NCBI GenBank assembly: GCA_945946665.1
Contig: CAMEWO010000005.1
Location: 38,299 to 102,298 of the forward strand
Reading direction: 5' to 3'
DNA: 64,000 nt
DNA from: an uncultured Eubacterium sp.
GTDB lineage: Bacteria; Bacillota; Clostridia; Lachnospirales; Lachnospiraceae
This document shows positions 51,826 to 60,693 of the stretch, piece by piece. The notes below the pieces were generated by a model. It saw nothing but the letters and a program-made list of their open reading frames with translations. It was not told the origin of the DNA and made no database searches. The first letter of the stretch is position 1; every line of letters begins with the position of its first letter. The translations under genes and the position numbers were made by a program.

Positions 51826-53439
51826 CTACCTATCCCATTTATCACACAGCGCATTAATCTGGTCAGCAAATTTTGCAAGGTCTTTATTGGCTCCGCCTTC
51901 ATTGTGGTTAATTACTGTCATCAGACGCTGTCCGGCAGCAATAAGCCTTGCAAATACACCCTGATTACGCTTATTATCAACAGTTCTCCTTGATTTCTTC
52001 TCTCTGTTGCCCTCGCTGATGCAGCGGAATTCTGTAAGATCAAACTCTGCGCCTGTATATGGAGCAACAGTATCAAATCCATACTCACTCTTTAAACATT
52101 CTGCAAATTCATCGCACACGGAATCCTCTCCATGGACAACGAAAACCTTTTCCGGTTTCTTGTCAAATGAACTTACCCACTTAATCAGTCCATTCTTGTC
52201 TGCATGGCCGCTGGAACCCGGAAGCTGTACAATCTCTGCAGATATATCAACCGGTTCACCGAAAAGCTTAATCTCTTTGGCACCATCTACTATGGCTCTA
52301 CCTGTTGTTCCAAGAGCCTGATATCCAACAAACAGAATGGTACACTCAGGTCTCCAGAGATTATGCTTAAGATGGTGTCTGATTCGTCCAGCCTCGCACA
52401 TTCCTGATGCTGATATAATCACCTTAGGGTTAGGGTCGAAGTTAATAAGTTTTGAAGCCTCTCCTGTTGTTGCAAACTTAAGTCCTTCAAATGTAAGAGG
52501 ATTAATCCCCTTCTTAATAAGATCCATAGCCTCTTCATCGAAGCACTCATAGGTATTCTTGCCAAAAATAGATGTGGACTCTATTGCAAGAGGACTGTCC
52601 AGATATACATCAAAACGCCTGTCAATAAGATTCTGTTCCTTAATCTGCCTGATATAATACAAAAGTTCCTGTGTTCTTCCCACTGCAAAGGATGGAATTA
52701 CAACATTACCGCCTCTGTCTAAAGTTCTCTTAAATACCTTTACCAGTTCTTCAATGGTATCCTTGTTATCCTCATGGAATCTGTTACCATATGTTGATTC
52801 CATAACAACATAATCTGCATCTTTGATATATTCAGGATCTTTAATAATAGGCTTATTAATATTTCCAATATCACCAGAGAATACAATCTTTTTAGTAACA
52901 GGTCCATTATCAGTATCCTCTGTAACCCACACTTCTATACTTGAGGAGCCCAGAAGATGACCTGCATCAATAAATCTTATCTGGATACCATCACACAAAT
53001 CAATCTGCTCGCCATATGGACATCCCACAAACTGGTTCATAACATTGATTGCGTCCTCCATGGTGTAGATAGGAACGAATTCTTTTAATTCCTTATTGGC
53101 ACGCTTTGCCTTCCTGTTACGCCATTCCGCCTCGAACATCTGAATATGTGCACTATCCTTTAACATAATGTCACACAGATCCACAGTAGGTCTTGTGGCA
53201 TATACCTTGCCACGGAATCCCTTACTGTAAAGAAGTGGAATCAGACCTGAATGGTCGATGTGAGCATGGGTAAGAAGCACAAAATCAACTTCTGATGCCG
53301 GGATTGGCAGTTCCTGATTCTCGTACACATCATTGCCCTGCTCCATACCGCAGTCAACCAGAATATTCTTACCATTAGCCATTAAATAATGACAGCTTCC
53401 CGTTACCTCATGGTCAGCTCCTAAAAACTTAATTCTCAT
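51826..53439 (-). CDS. MBL-fold beta-CASP RNase-like metallohydrolase
   Basis: 537 residues. Metallo-beta-lactamase zinc motif H-A-H-I-D-H-S-G near residue 58, G-H-L-L-G-S near 160, G-D-I-G near 190; beta-CASP domain with P-S-F-A-V-G-R-T-Q-E near 245 and S-G-M-C-E-A-G-R-I near 345, S-G-H-A-D near 405 and V-H-G-E, matching the MBL-fold RNA specificity family. These are probable endo/exoribonucleases, distinct from RNase J. ATG 53439 has GGGG upstream; the longer frame to 53463 does not. Confidence 0.9.
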   Translation of the reverse strand: MRIKFLGADHEVTGSCHYLMANGKNILVDCGMEQGNDVYENQELPIPASEVDFVLLTHAHIDHSGLIPLLYSKGFRGKVYATRPTVDLCDIMLKDSAHIQMFEAEWRNRKAKRANKELKEFVPIYTMEDAINVMNQFVGCPYGEQIDLCDGIQIRFIDAGHLLGSSSIEVWVTEDTDNGPVTKKIVFSGDIGNINKPIIKDPEYIKDADYVVMESTYGNRFHEDNKDTIEELVKVFKRTLDRGGNVVIPSFAVGRTQELLYYIRQIKEQNLIDRRFDVYLDSPLAIESTSIFGKNTYECFDEEAMDLIKKGINPLTFEGLKFATTGEASKLINFDPNPKVIISASGMCEAGRIRHHLKHNLWRPECTILFVGYQALGTTGRAIVDGAKEIKLFGEPVDISAEIVQLPGSSGHADKNGLIKWVSSFDKKPEKVFVVHGEDSVCDEFAECLKSEYGFDTVAPYTGAEFDLTEFRCISEGNREKKSRRTVDNKRNQGVFARLIAAGQRLMTVINHNEGGANKDLAKFADQINALCDKWDR

Positions 53440-53481
53440 AGCTATACCCCTATTTCTGCACATAGATATATAATATATATC

Positions 53482-53519
53482 ATGAAGCTCTGTGCCCTAT
53501 GTGCATGACCCAGCTTCAT
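53482..53519 (-). terminator. Possible terminator after SGNH esterase gene
   Basis: ATGAAGCT and AGCTTCAT pair perfectly around a 22-base loop. The downstream side on the minus strand is TATATA-rich rather than T-rich, so termination strength is doubtful. Confidence 0.45.
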
Positions 53520-53534
53520 AAATACCAGTTTCAC

Positions 53535-54950
53535 TTAATTAAATTCTAATTTAATATCTGTAAATGTAACATCTGCATTTCTGGAAACGAACATTCCTGC
53601 GTACACATGGTCAGGGTCTATGCTTGTAAGTCTGAAATCAAATCCCCCCGTAACAGCCTCATCGTCTCCAAAGAACAGTGAATATCCGTCATTAGAGCTT
53701 ATAATCCTGCAATCATATGTCTTACCCTTTTCAAGTCCGTCACATACTGCCGGACCAAGAAACAGATTACTATTCTTTCTGGCAAAGCATTTGTCCAGAT
53801 GTTCATGTCTGGTAAGATGAAATGGTCCAGCTGCCACGAAATCCCCCAGTCCCTGTGGGGTCTGCATATCAATATAGCAGTCATCACGCACCATAAGTCC
53901 AAATGAAACCTGGTCATTCATAAAATAATCATTAAGGGTAACCTTAGCAGAGAAGGTAAAATTAACCCCTGAAGGCACTGTAGTGTAATACATGGCAATA
54001 CCATCTGTCACAGCCGATATCTTACCTGCATTATCCCTGACACAAATGTGCACACCATTCTCCACTGGCTCCAGTGTAAAGTGTGAAAAATCTCCTCCCG
54101 GCGGAATATCCCCAAAGACAGTTCCTTTCCACTGTTCATATGATTTCCAGTAAACACTGTCCTTAAGATTGGCATCAAATACCACAGGAATGTATTCCGG
54201 ATTAGATACAAGATAATCCTCTGAAGGAAACTCTGCAGAAAGCACATGTTCTGACAAGCCAGGAACAGCCAACTTCTTAATCTCATTAAGACACAGATAC
54301 GCATTAACTCTTCCACCCCATATATTAGTATGGGTATTATCCACGCTGGAAACCTTGTCAGAAGGCCATGCATGAAGCTTTGCTGTTTTATCCGGCCCCA
54401 TCTTATCGTAGAGTTCTTTAGTAACAGCAGTCATATCCACCACAGGAATATTAAGTTCACTGCCCATAGTCCTTATGGCATCCGGGTAATCACCACCGAC
54501 GAATTTATCCTGGTCAGATGTAATGTGAAGCATGTCTGAAGACCATTTACCATCTGGTGTCCTTCTTACGATAGGAGTACAGATTATAGTTGTACATCCT
54601 GCTTCTTTTGCCTTCAAATAATAATTAACATACAGAGAATTGGCAAAGGAACCTTCATCCATATACCCGCCTCTTCCAGCAGTATGTCTCTGCTCTTCCA
54701 TCTTTTCATCATTATGTCCAAAGCCGATAAGAAGGAAATCCCCCTGCTTCATTCCCTGAAGAAGCTGCTCATATTCAGGTTCCACAAGAAAACTCTTAGA
54801 GCTTCTTCCTGAAAGTGCAAGGTTCTTAACTTCAACAGTATCATCAAGATACTGGTTAAGCATGGTTCCATAGCCATACCTTGGATAGTAGAACTTATCG
54901 TTAAACGGACTTAATGTAGAATCTCCAACAACCCAGAGAGTTGACATATT
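53535..54950 (-). CDS. SGNH hydrolase, rhamnogalacturonan acetylesterase-like
   Basis: 471 residues. Esterase half (~1-230): block I G-D-S-T with nucleophile Ser near residue 9, S-G-R-S-S-K-S-F block II, G-H-N-D block III, and D-N-T-H-T-N with catalytic Asp and His near 212-215. These match the RGAE family that removes acetyl groups from pectic rhamnogalacturonan. The second half is a beta-rich domain with W-K-G-T-V-F-G-D, similar to concanavalin-like modules. No signal peptide is present, so it should act inside the cell on imported oligosaccharides. ATG 54950 has AAAGGAG upstream; a longer frame starts at 55013. Confidence 0.82.
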   Translation of the reverse strand, partial: NMSTLWVVGDSTLSPFNDKFYYPRYGYGTMLNQYLDDTVEVKNLALSGRSSKSFLVEPEYEQLLQGMKQGDFLLIGFGHNDEKMEEQRHTAGRGGYMDEGSFANSLYVNYYLKAKEAGCTTIICTPIVRRTPDGKWSSDMLHITSDQDKFVGGDYPDAIRTMGSELNIPVVDMTAVTKELYDKMGPDKTAKLHAWPSDKVSSVDNTHTNIWGGRVNAYLCLNEIKKLAVPGLSEHVLSAEFPSEDYLVSNPEYIPVVFDANLKDSVYWKSYEQWKGTVFGDIPPGGDFSHFTLEPVENGVHICVRDNAGKISAVTDGIAMYYTTVPSGVNFTFSAKVTLNDYFMNDQVSFGLMVRDDCYIDMQTPQGLGDFVAAGPFHLTRHEHLDKCFARKNSNLFLGPAVCDGLEKGKTYDCRIISSNDGYSLFFGDDEAVTGGFDFRLTSIDPDHVYAGMFVSRNADVTFTDIKLEFN

Positions 54951-55041
54951 TATATTTGCTCCTTTCCGCCACTTAATTTGACATCTTTTCTTATATTGTA
55001 GTGTATATTGCAAGTAAATTCAATTAAATTGATATAAAAAA

Positions 55042-55743
55042 TTAGACAATTTCCGCACCTGATTTTGTCCCGGCTTTCCTGTCATCTATCACCAGCTCAT
55101 CCGGTGTTACAAGGCATGGCAGAAGAAGCACTTCAACCCCGGCCTCTTCTGCACTGTGAAGTGCGTCTGCAAATTCTTTGTGCATTGTTTTATTAGGTTT
55201 TACATCATATATATTTTCCATCTGTATCACAAAGGCAATAATGCAGTGATATCCCTTCTTAACAGCCCCTGTCAGCTCCTTTAGATGTTTTACTCCACGT
55301 TCTGTAGGCGCATCAGGAAAGTATCCAACTCCATCTATTTCCAGGGTACACCCTTTTACTTCCATGAGAAACTTTTCCTCGTTTTTCTCCATGTAGAAAT
55401 CCAGTCTGGAACCTCCGTATACATATTCCTGCTTAATATATGTGAATCCTTTAGTTTTAAGCCACTCTGCCACCACCTTATTAGGAGCCTGGCTGTCAAT
55501 ATTGATTATTCCTACACCAGCCTTTTCCACAGCTATAAGGTCATACCCGGTTTTCCTGTCAGGATTGCCGCTTTTCTCTAGATACACTGTAACCCCTTTT
55601 ATCAGAAGCTCTCTGCATCTTCCAGTATTCTTGACATGAACTGTTTCAATAACTTCTTTTCCATCTTCCTTAAGCATTACATGAGCGATGAATCTGTTGG
55701 GTCTGTCTATAAATGTGGCTTTATGTACGTTACTGTATTTCAT
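55042..55743 (-). CDS. sfsA: SfsA-family protein
   Basis: 233 residues, typical length. R-P-N-R-F-I-A-H-V near residue 15, V-H-V-K-N-T-G-R-C-R-E-L-L near 36-48, S-R-L-D-F-Y and M-E-V-K-G-C-T-L near 128 and D-A-P-T-E-R-G near 144 are the SfsA signatures. The fold has an OB-like N-terminus and a nuclease-like C-terminus; it was first named for sugar fermentation stimulation, but the molecular role is not settled. AAGGA precedes the ATG. Monocistronic between terminators. Confidence 0.95.
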   Translation of the reverse strand: MKYSNVHKATFIDRPNRFIAHVMLKEDGKEVIETVHVKNTGRCRELLIKGVTVYLEKSGNPDRKTGYDLIAVEKAGVGIINIDSQAPNKVVAEWLKTKGFTYIKQEYVYGGSRLDFYMEKNEEKFLMEVKGCTLEIDGVGYFPDAPTERGVKHLKELTGAVKKGYHCIIAFVIQMENIYDVKPNKTMHKEFADALHSAEEAGVEVLLLPCLVTPDELVIDDRKAGTKSGAEIV

Positions 55744-55782
55744 TGCTTAATTCCTTCTATATCTTTTTTATCTTTTTGCTAC

Positions 55783-55817
55783 AAAAAGCCGGCAGTGCAT
55801 AGAAAAGCACCACCGGC
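55783..55817 (-). terminator. Terminator after SPFH gene
   Basis: GCCGGTGGTGC and GCACTGCCGGC pair with one mismatch region, followed by TTTTTGTAG on the minus strand, 28 bp past the stop. Confidence 0.88.
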
Positions 55818-55844
55818 ATAATTATATCACATCGACTTACGTCT

Positions 55845-56846
55845 CTAAACTGTGAAGCTGCTAATCTCATCATTCCTTGTAACAGCATCTTTTACATTCT
55901 TAATCTCGCCAAGAGTCTGGTCTGTAACCTGACAGCCTGAATCTGATGTTTTATCAGAAACTGGTGCTGGTGTATCTACAGCCTCTTTGATTGAGGTAAA
56001 TACGCCTGCAAGATTGGTCAAATCAGCTGGAATAATCACCTTAGTTGCATTACCATTGGCAACATCCTTCATTGCCTCAATACTCTTAAACTGAAGTATT
56101 GCAGAATCAATTCCTGCTTCTTTAATCTTTCTTATACCTTCAGCTGTAGCTTCCTGAACCTTAAGGATTGCCTCTGCCTTACCTTGTGCCTCAAGAACCA
56201 TAACCTCTTTGTGAGCCTCAGCATGAAGAACCTCAGCAGCCTTCTCTGCTTCAGCTTTCTTGATTGTACTCTCCTTGAAACCATCTGCAATAAGAATCTG
56301 CTCACGCTTCTCACGTTCTGCCTTCATCTGCTTCTCCATTGACTCCTGAATTGCCTTGGGAGGAATAATGTTCTTAAGCTCAACTCTGTTGACCTTAATT
56401 CCCCAAGGATCAGTAGCCTCATCAAGAATCTGTGCCATCTGTGTATTAATCTTCTCTCTTGCTGTAAGTGTCTCATCCAGTTCAAGACTTCCGATTATGT
56501 TTCTTAAAGTTGTTGCTGTAAGATTCTCAATAGCACTGATTGGATTAGTAATGCCATAGGTGTACAGCTTAGGGTCTGTAATCTTAAAGAACACTACTGT
56601 ATCAATCTGCATTGTAACATTATCCTTAGTAATAACCGGCTGTGGTGGGAAATCTGCCACCTGCTCCTTCAGAGAAACTTTCTTGGCAAGTCTGTCAATA
56701 ATAGGTACAAGAAAATGTACACCAACCTGCCATGTTCCGATGTACTTACCAAGTCTTTCAATTACGTAAGCATTGCTCTGAGGAACAATTCTGATACATG
56801 AAATCAGAATTGCAACTACAATAATAATTAATAATAGTAAAATCAT
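55845..56846 (-). CDS. SPFH/Band 7 (stomatin-like, QmcA-type) protein
   Basis: 333 residues. One N-terminal helix (~1-20), then the Band 7 core with V-I-E-R-L-G-K-Y near 30, Q-P-V-I-T-K-D-N-V, D-E-T-L-T-A-R-E-K-I-N near 120, and an Ala/Glu/Lys coiled coil (~185-235). The layout matches stomatin/QmcA proteins of membrane quality control. The usual NfeD partner is not adjacent; the window's NfeD sits with FloA. AAGGGGG precedes the ATG. The Ser/Asp-rich tail is variable. Confidence 0.93.
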   Translation of the reverse strand: MILLLLIIIVVAILISCIRIVPQSNAYVIERLGKYIGTWQVGVHFLVPIIDRLAKKVSLKEQVADFPPQPVITKDNVTMQIDTVVFFKITDPKLYTYGITNPISAIENLTATTLRNIIGSLELDETLTAREKINTQMAQILDEATDPWGIKVNRVELKNIIPPKAIQESMEKQMKAEREKREQILIADGFKESTIKKAEAEKAAEVLHAEAHKEVMVLEAQGKAEAILKVQEATAEGIRKIKEAGIDSAILQFKSIEAMKDVANGNATKVIIPADLTNLAGVFTSIKEAVDTPAPVSDKTSDSGCQVTDQTLGEIKNVKDAVTRNDEISSFTV

Positions 56847-56949
56847 GTCGTACCCCCTTTTATTTTGTACGTTAAAATTCCATTGATATTATACACTATG
56901 TATATTTGTTATGTCCAGTTGTGTTTATTACTTGATGGAGATAACAATC

Positions 56950-56993
56950 AAAAAACCTTCCCTGTACATTGATTGTACATGGGAAGGTTTTTT
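56950..56993. terminator. Strong bidirectional terminator after S41 gene
   Basis: AAAAAACCTTCCC and GGGAAGGTTTTTT pair perfectly, with inner TGTACA/TGTACA adding to the stem. It begins five bases past the S41 stop codon and is A/T-flanked for both strands. Confidence 0.93.
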
Positions 56994-56997
56994 CATG

Positions 56998-58653
56998 CTA
57001 TCTGCCAACCTGTGCAGCCTCTTCTGATGATATCTTACCATAATTAGCAAGCATGTTGGCTACACTGGTGGATGCACGTGAGTTGTCTGTATATATATCA
57101 GGAACAAATCCTGTCCGTTCCACGTTATTATTGTTTTCCCTATACACAGCAGTTGGAATAGTTACAGTCATACCAGTGTCAGGCAGGACCATTGTCATTG
57201 GATTACTGGAATACTGTGCCCCGGCTGTAGATGTCCCTATTACGATTGTATTATTAATATAATACATCATATTTAATGCTTCCTCTCCTGAGGATGCTGT
57301 ACCCTTGTCAACCAATAATATAATAGTCTTATTGTTATTCTTTATCGCGCTTCCAGATTTTTCTCTTGTAGTAACCTTGTTTCCAGATATTTTAGAACCA
57401 TTGTTACCACTTATTTTACGAACCAGCATATTATCCAGTATCTTGGAAAGCACACCATGATATTGATCTGTTCCAACTTTACCAATACTTCTTGACGTAT
57501 AACCGTTCAGGACATAATCCAGGAATACCACAACACCATCGGCGGTTCCGCCTCCATTGCCTCTTATATCCAGAACAATATAATCCTTATCCTTTGCAAC
57601 AGCGCCCAAATCTGCCAATTTCTGGTTCTGGTCTGAGCCTTTTTTACTACTGAATGAACCATCATGAATAAATATCATGTTATCTGTTTCAACATGCCAT
57701 AATGAGGTATCTTTCTTATTATTGTATAAACATGAAAAATTATTATCTACAGCCTCACCATTTGTAAACTGCATAGTACACGCCGGTGCACTGACAAACT
57801 CCCCGCCTGGTGCATAGACAATATTTCCGTCATCATTCAGGTAATACTGCATGGATACGCCCGGATTCGAGAAAGAGTCCAGATACAGCTTTTCATTTGA
57901 ATTGGCAATGGTATAATATCCATTTTCATCTTTTGAAAACTGAAAATGCTTATCTATATAAGAATTACATGTATCCAACATGCCTTTCCCATTAAATTGA
58001 AAATGTCCATCCTCTATAAAGCTTAAGTTTTCCCTCACCAGATTGGTCAAATCATTAGATGATATAGTATCTGGTATTGAATTAACTATATTCTCTTCTG
58101 CTGCCTCAAAATTAGAACTTCCCCAATAGTTATACAGAGAATACATGGACTTCAAAACCTTGAAATACAGGTGAATATCTGATATTGCACTTTCTCTGTC
58201 AGCTGTGACATTGACAGTTCTGTTTGAATAACTGCCCAAAAGGCTATCCTCTTCCGCTTCTGTAAGAGAATATGTATTAGTACATGCCGATGACATATAT
58301 TGTCTTAATTCTGAATCATTTTTATTCAGTATGTTGCTGTAACCATTATCATCAAATTCGTGAATTAAATCATCTAATGACAGGTATTCATCTGCAACAC
58401 CTGATGTAATCTTAATCACTTGTACTGGTTCTGTTTCACTCTGTGAACTCACTGTTTCATTCTGTGAATTCGCTTGTGTTGCCTCTGTGGTTTTTTCGAT
58501 GGCTTCTGTGTTACCTTCACTCTGTGAAACTAAACTCTTATTAGCATCCGTTGCACCATTGCTGGTTGCTTCCTGATTATTGCCACCACCAGAGCAACCG
58601 GTAAATATAAGCAATACAGCCATAATTACAGTTAATAACTTTCTCTTTTTCAT
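56998..58653 (-). CDS. S41-family protease-like lipoprotein
   Basis: 551 residues. Lipoprotein signal: K-K-R-K, hydrophobic run, L-I-F-T-G-C with the lipidated cysteine near residue 20, followed by a ~60-residue Ser/Thr/Gln/Glu-rich linker. The S41 core is in the last third: D-I-R-G-N-G-G-G near 357, V-D-K-G-T-A-S-S-G-E near 450 with the catalytic Ser, then G-T-S-T-A-G-A. Where CtpA-type enzymes have the catalytic Lys (T-x-G-K) this has T-A-G-A, so it follows the variant S41 branch or is inactive. GGAGG precedes it; a GTG three bases earlier is an alternative start. Confidence 0.88.
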   Translation of the reverse strand: MKKRKLLTVIMAVLLIFTGCSGGGNNQEATSNGATDANKSLVSQSEGNTEAIEKTTEATQANSQNETVSSQSETEPVQVIKITSGVADEYLSLDDLIHEFDDNGYSNILNKNDSELRQYMSSACTNTYSLTEAEEDSLLGSYSNRTVNVTADRESAISDIHLYFKVLKSMYSLYNYWGSSNFEAAEENIVNSIPDTISSNDLTNLVRENLSFIEDGHFQFNGKGMLDTCNSYIDKHFQFSKDENGYYTIANSNEKLYLDSFSNPGVSMQYYLNDDGNIVYAPGGEFVSAPACTMQFTNGEAVDNNFSCLYNNKKDTSLWHVETDNMIFIHDGSFSSKKGSDQNQKLADLGAVAKDKDYIVLDIRGNGGGTADGVVVFLDYVLNGYTSRSIGKVGTDQYHGVLSKILDNMLVRKISGNNGSKISGNKVTTREKSGSAIKNNNKTIILLVDKGTASSGEEALNMMYYINNTIVIGTSTAGAQYSSNPMTMVLPDTGMTVTIPTAVYRENNNNVERTGFVPDIYTDNSRASTSVANMLANYGKISSEEAAQVGR

Positions 58654-58675
58654 CACTTGTATTCCTCCAAATTGT

Positions 58676-59374
58676 CTAATCCAATCCCAGTTCTTTTATT
58701 AATTCATGTGGAAAAGCCCTGCTTGGAATCGTGTCAGCTGTTACAGTGTCCGACAGCACCTTTTTATATACACATAAAAATAACCCTAGATCTATTTCGC
58801 CCTTAACGTATTTACTAAAGGCAGGAAATATCCTCTCAATCCCCTCATATGGTCCCGGATAATATTCAAGATCCATATAATTAAACAGTACATCATGATA
58901 AACAGTTCCATCCGGCTCCACAAAATATCCAGAAAATACCATGTCAGTATAGTCCCCTGAATGGACAACATGCTGTAATGGATTGAAGTAACCTAATTCA
59001 TCAAGAATAAGAGTCACAAAATCATACTGTTCTTTATTATAATCTCTTGGCGGTAACCAGACAATATCTCCTTTCTCAAAAGGAGTTGGAAAATCAAACC
59101 ATAACTCTTGAAAGGAACAATCTAATATATAATACATTTCATCTGTTATAATATCACTATGAATAATATCCACTACATTTTCATTCCACCTTTTAAGTGT
59201 TTCGTAGTTCTGCTTTGTACTAATCAATTCTGCCAATGCAGATTGCTTTTCCTCAAGTGTAAGTCTATTACAAAAATATATAAGCCACGCCGCCTGCAAT
59301 GTGTTGAACTCGTATTCAGTATTCCTAAGAAGTTCCCTGATATCCTTTGAATTAATATATGAATAAATATCCAT
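58676..59374 (-). CDS. Unknown protein, YINSKDIR-type family
   Basis: About 232 residues, soluble. The N-terminus Y-I-N-S-K-D-I-R-E-L-L followed by A-A-W-L-I-Y, L-T-L-E-E-K and A-L-A-E-L is matched in pattern by the gene at 62960 (Y-I-D, S-L-R-E-Y-L, I-I-F-Y-A, R-K-R-E-A-L). A second half has F-E-K-G-D-I-V, comparable to Y-K-P-G-D-I-L in that gene. I know no function. It is 20 bp upstream of the S41 lipoprotein gene in transcription order and may share its transcript. AAGGGGG fits the second of two adjacent ATGs. Confidence 0.7.
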   Translation of the reverse strand: MDIYSYINSKDIRELLRNTEYEFNTLQAAWLIYFCNRLTLEEKQSALAELISTKQNYETLKRWNENVVDIIHSDIITDEMYYILDCSFQELWFDFPTPFEKGDIVWLPPRDYNKEQYDFVTLILDELGYFNPLQHVVHSGDYTDMVFSGYFVEPDGTVYHDVLFNYMDLEYYPGPYEGIERIFPAFSKYVKGEIDLGLFLCVYKKVLSDTVTADTIPSRAFPHELIKELGLD

Positions 59375-59425
59375 CATCTACCCCCTTCCCCATAAATAAT
59401 TATTTCCATCATTGTAAATTCTTTT

Positions 59426-59581
59426 TTACTTATTATCTCTTTCGTTCTTAAATCTCTCATAGGTCTGATAATTACTATTCATACACTGGGGACATGGGTT
59501 TACCAGAGTTTTAACAAGTCCCAGTCTATAAGGACACTTAGAACAGGGTGGTTTAATTTTATAGATGAGCTTTTTTATCAA
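59426..59581 (-). CDS. 51-residue zinc-ribbon-like miniprotein
   Basis: A TTG at 59581 has GGGAG nine bases upstream; an ATG at 59590 lies directly on that site and is less likely. The peptide is basic, with P-P-C-S-K-C-P-Y-R-L-G and N-P-C-P-Q-C-M, two CxxC knuckles 14 residues apart as in small zinc ribbons, then Y-Q-T-Y-E-R-F. The arrangement suggests RNA, DNA or protein contact. It has not been assigned a function here. It lies between the patatin gene and the unknown gene at 58676, all on the minus strand. Confidence 0.7.
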   Translation of the reverse strand: MIKKLIYKIKPPCSKCPYRLGLVKTLVNPCPQCMNSNYQTYERFKNERDNK

Positions 59582-59647
59582 TATAATCATCTCCCTTGAG
59601 CATAAGGTTTAGGTTGGTAGTTTTCATGTATCATGTGCTAAACATAT

Positions 59648-60505
59648 CTACAAAAGCGACTGTAGAATAGAATGCAAAACATTTTTCGTATCATTATATC
59701 CCAATTCCAAACGATGAGGTACAATTTCAGCTGAAAAATCAAACATGCCATTAATAGCCTTCCCTATATCTTCACTTGGATTAATCTCAATAATTCTGGC
59801 ATTAGGATACTTACTTTTATCAACAGTATCCTTTTGACCGAGATGAACAACTATTATATTTTTAATTTTCATATCATATAATGGTTGAATTGGAACATTA
59901 TCTCCCACATAAGGAATACCTCCATCGCAATACTTTTTTCCATGAAAATCAATAGCTGGAAAAATAACAGGAATTGCAGATGATGCTAATAGTAAATTAG
60001 AAATATTATCGTTTGAATAATCATTCAGTTTAAACCGTTCAGCTTTTAATCCAGAGTAACATGTGCAGGTAACAAAACATGGAATTTTTGATGATTTTAT
60101 CTTATCAAAGTCCAAACCATCAGAAATCATATTTAAAATACCATCACTTGAAAACAAATATTCGTCCTTTAATATCATGGCTGTATTTATACTGGACATT
60201 ATCATGCCAACATACCCAGGTATAAATATCTTAATAATATTATTACTGATAAGCCATCTCACAATCTCCTTTCTGTTGAATTGTCTTGGACATAATACAT
60301 CTTTTTGTGTAATATTCAACCACAATTCTTCCGCTTTTTCGTAGCTGCTGCCTACAAACAAAGCCGCATTCAAAGCTCCAACAGAAGTACCTGAAACAGC
60401 TGTGATATGTTTATCTAATCCTTTCTCGTGGAGATATTTCCATACTCCAATTTCGTATGAGCCCTTTCCTCCACCGCCTGAGAAAACTAAACCTAAACTT
60501 TCCAT
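59648..60505 (-). CDS. Patatin-like phospholipase
   Basis: 285 residues. Patatin fold with oxyanion G-G-G-G-K-G near residue 10-15, nucleophile G-T-S-V-G near 39-43 and the catalytic Asp in C-D-G-G-I-P near 190. These cut acyl chains from phospholipids or other lipids. The length matches the bacterial single-domain form. No signal peptide or membrane anchor; it acts in the cytoplasm or on the inner membrane face. AAGGG precedes the ATG. It follows the remnant genes at 60536-61052. Confidence 0.92.
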   Translation of the reverse strand: MESLGLVFSGGGGKGSYEIGVWKYLHEKGLDKHITAVSGTSVGALNAALFVGSSYEKAEELWLNITQKDVLCPRQFNRKEIVRWLISNNIIKIFIPGYVGMIMSSINTAMILKDEYLFSSDGILNMISDGLDFDKIKSSKIPCFVTCTCYSGLKAERFKLNDYSNDNISNLLLASSAIPVIFPAIDFHGKKYCDGGIPYVGDNVPIQPLYDMKIKNIIVVHLGQKDTVDKSKYPNARIIEINPSEDIGKAINGMFDFSAEIVPHRLELGYNDTKNVLHSILQSLL

Positions 60506-60535
60506 AACTCTTCACCCTTCTTTCGTAGAATTAAT

Positions 60536-60606
60536 TCAGCCCTCGTATCCCTTTCGATACTTAATGTCAATATAACCTTTCTCAAGGACAACAATCATCT
60601 CATCAT
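60536..60606 (-). pseudogene. Fragment duplicating the tail of the 61942 gene
   Basis: In the frame ending at TGA 60536, the last residues read Y-I-D-I-K-Y-R-K-G-Y-E-G, against I-D-I-K-Y-P-K-G-Y-E-G at the end of the gene at 61942. At DNA level about 30 of 33 bases agree (60540-60572 against 61949-61981). No start or upstream part of that gene is present here, so it is a duplicated 3' fragment. Confidence 0.6.
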
Positions 60607-60693
60607 CGCCTTCAGAAGCATTATATGATATTCTTCATCCTTAATTATTCTTGCCAATACATCATTAACATAATTATCGCCAATCATATTCAT
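60595..60693 (-). pseudogene. Last-helix fragment of a ferritin-like protein
   Basis: A 32-codon frame whose ATG overlaps the stop of the gene at 60690 (ATGA). It contains V-L-A-R-I-I-K-D-E-E-Y-H, the fourth-helix E-x-x-H iron motif of ferritin-like proteins. The preceding gene carries the first helices, so the two look like parts of one gene after loss of the middle. Confidence 0.5.
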
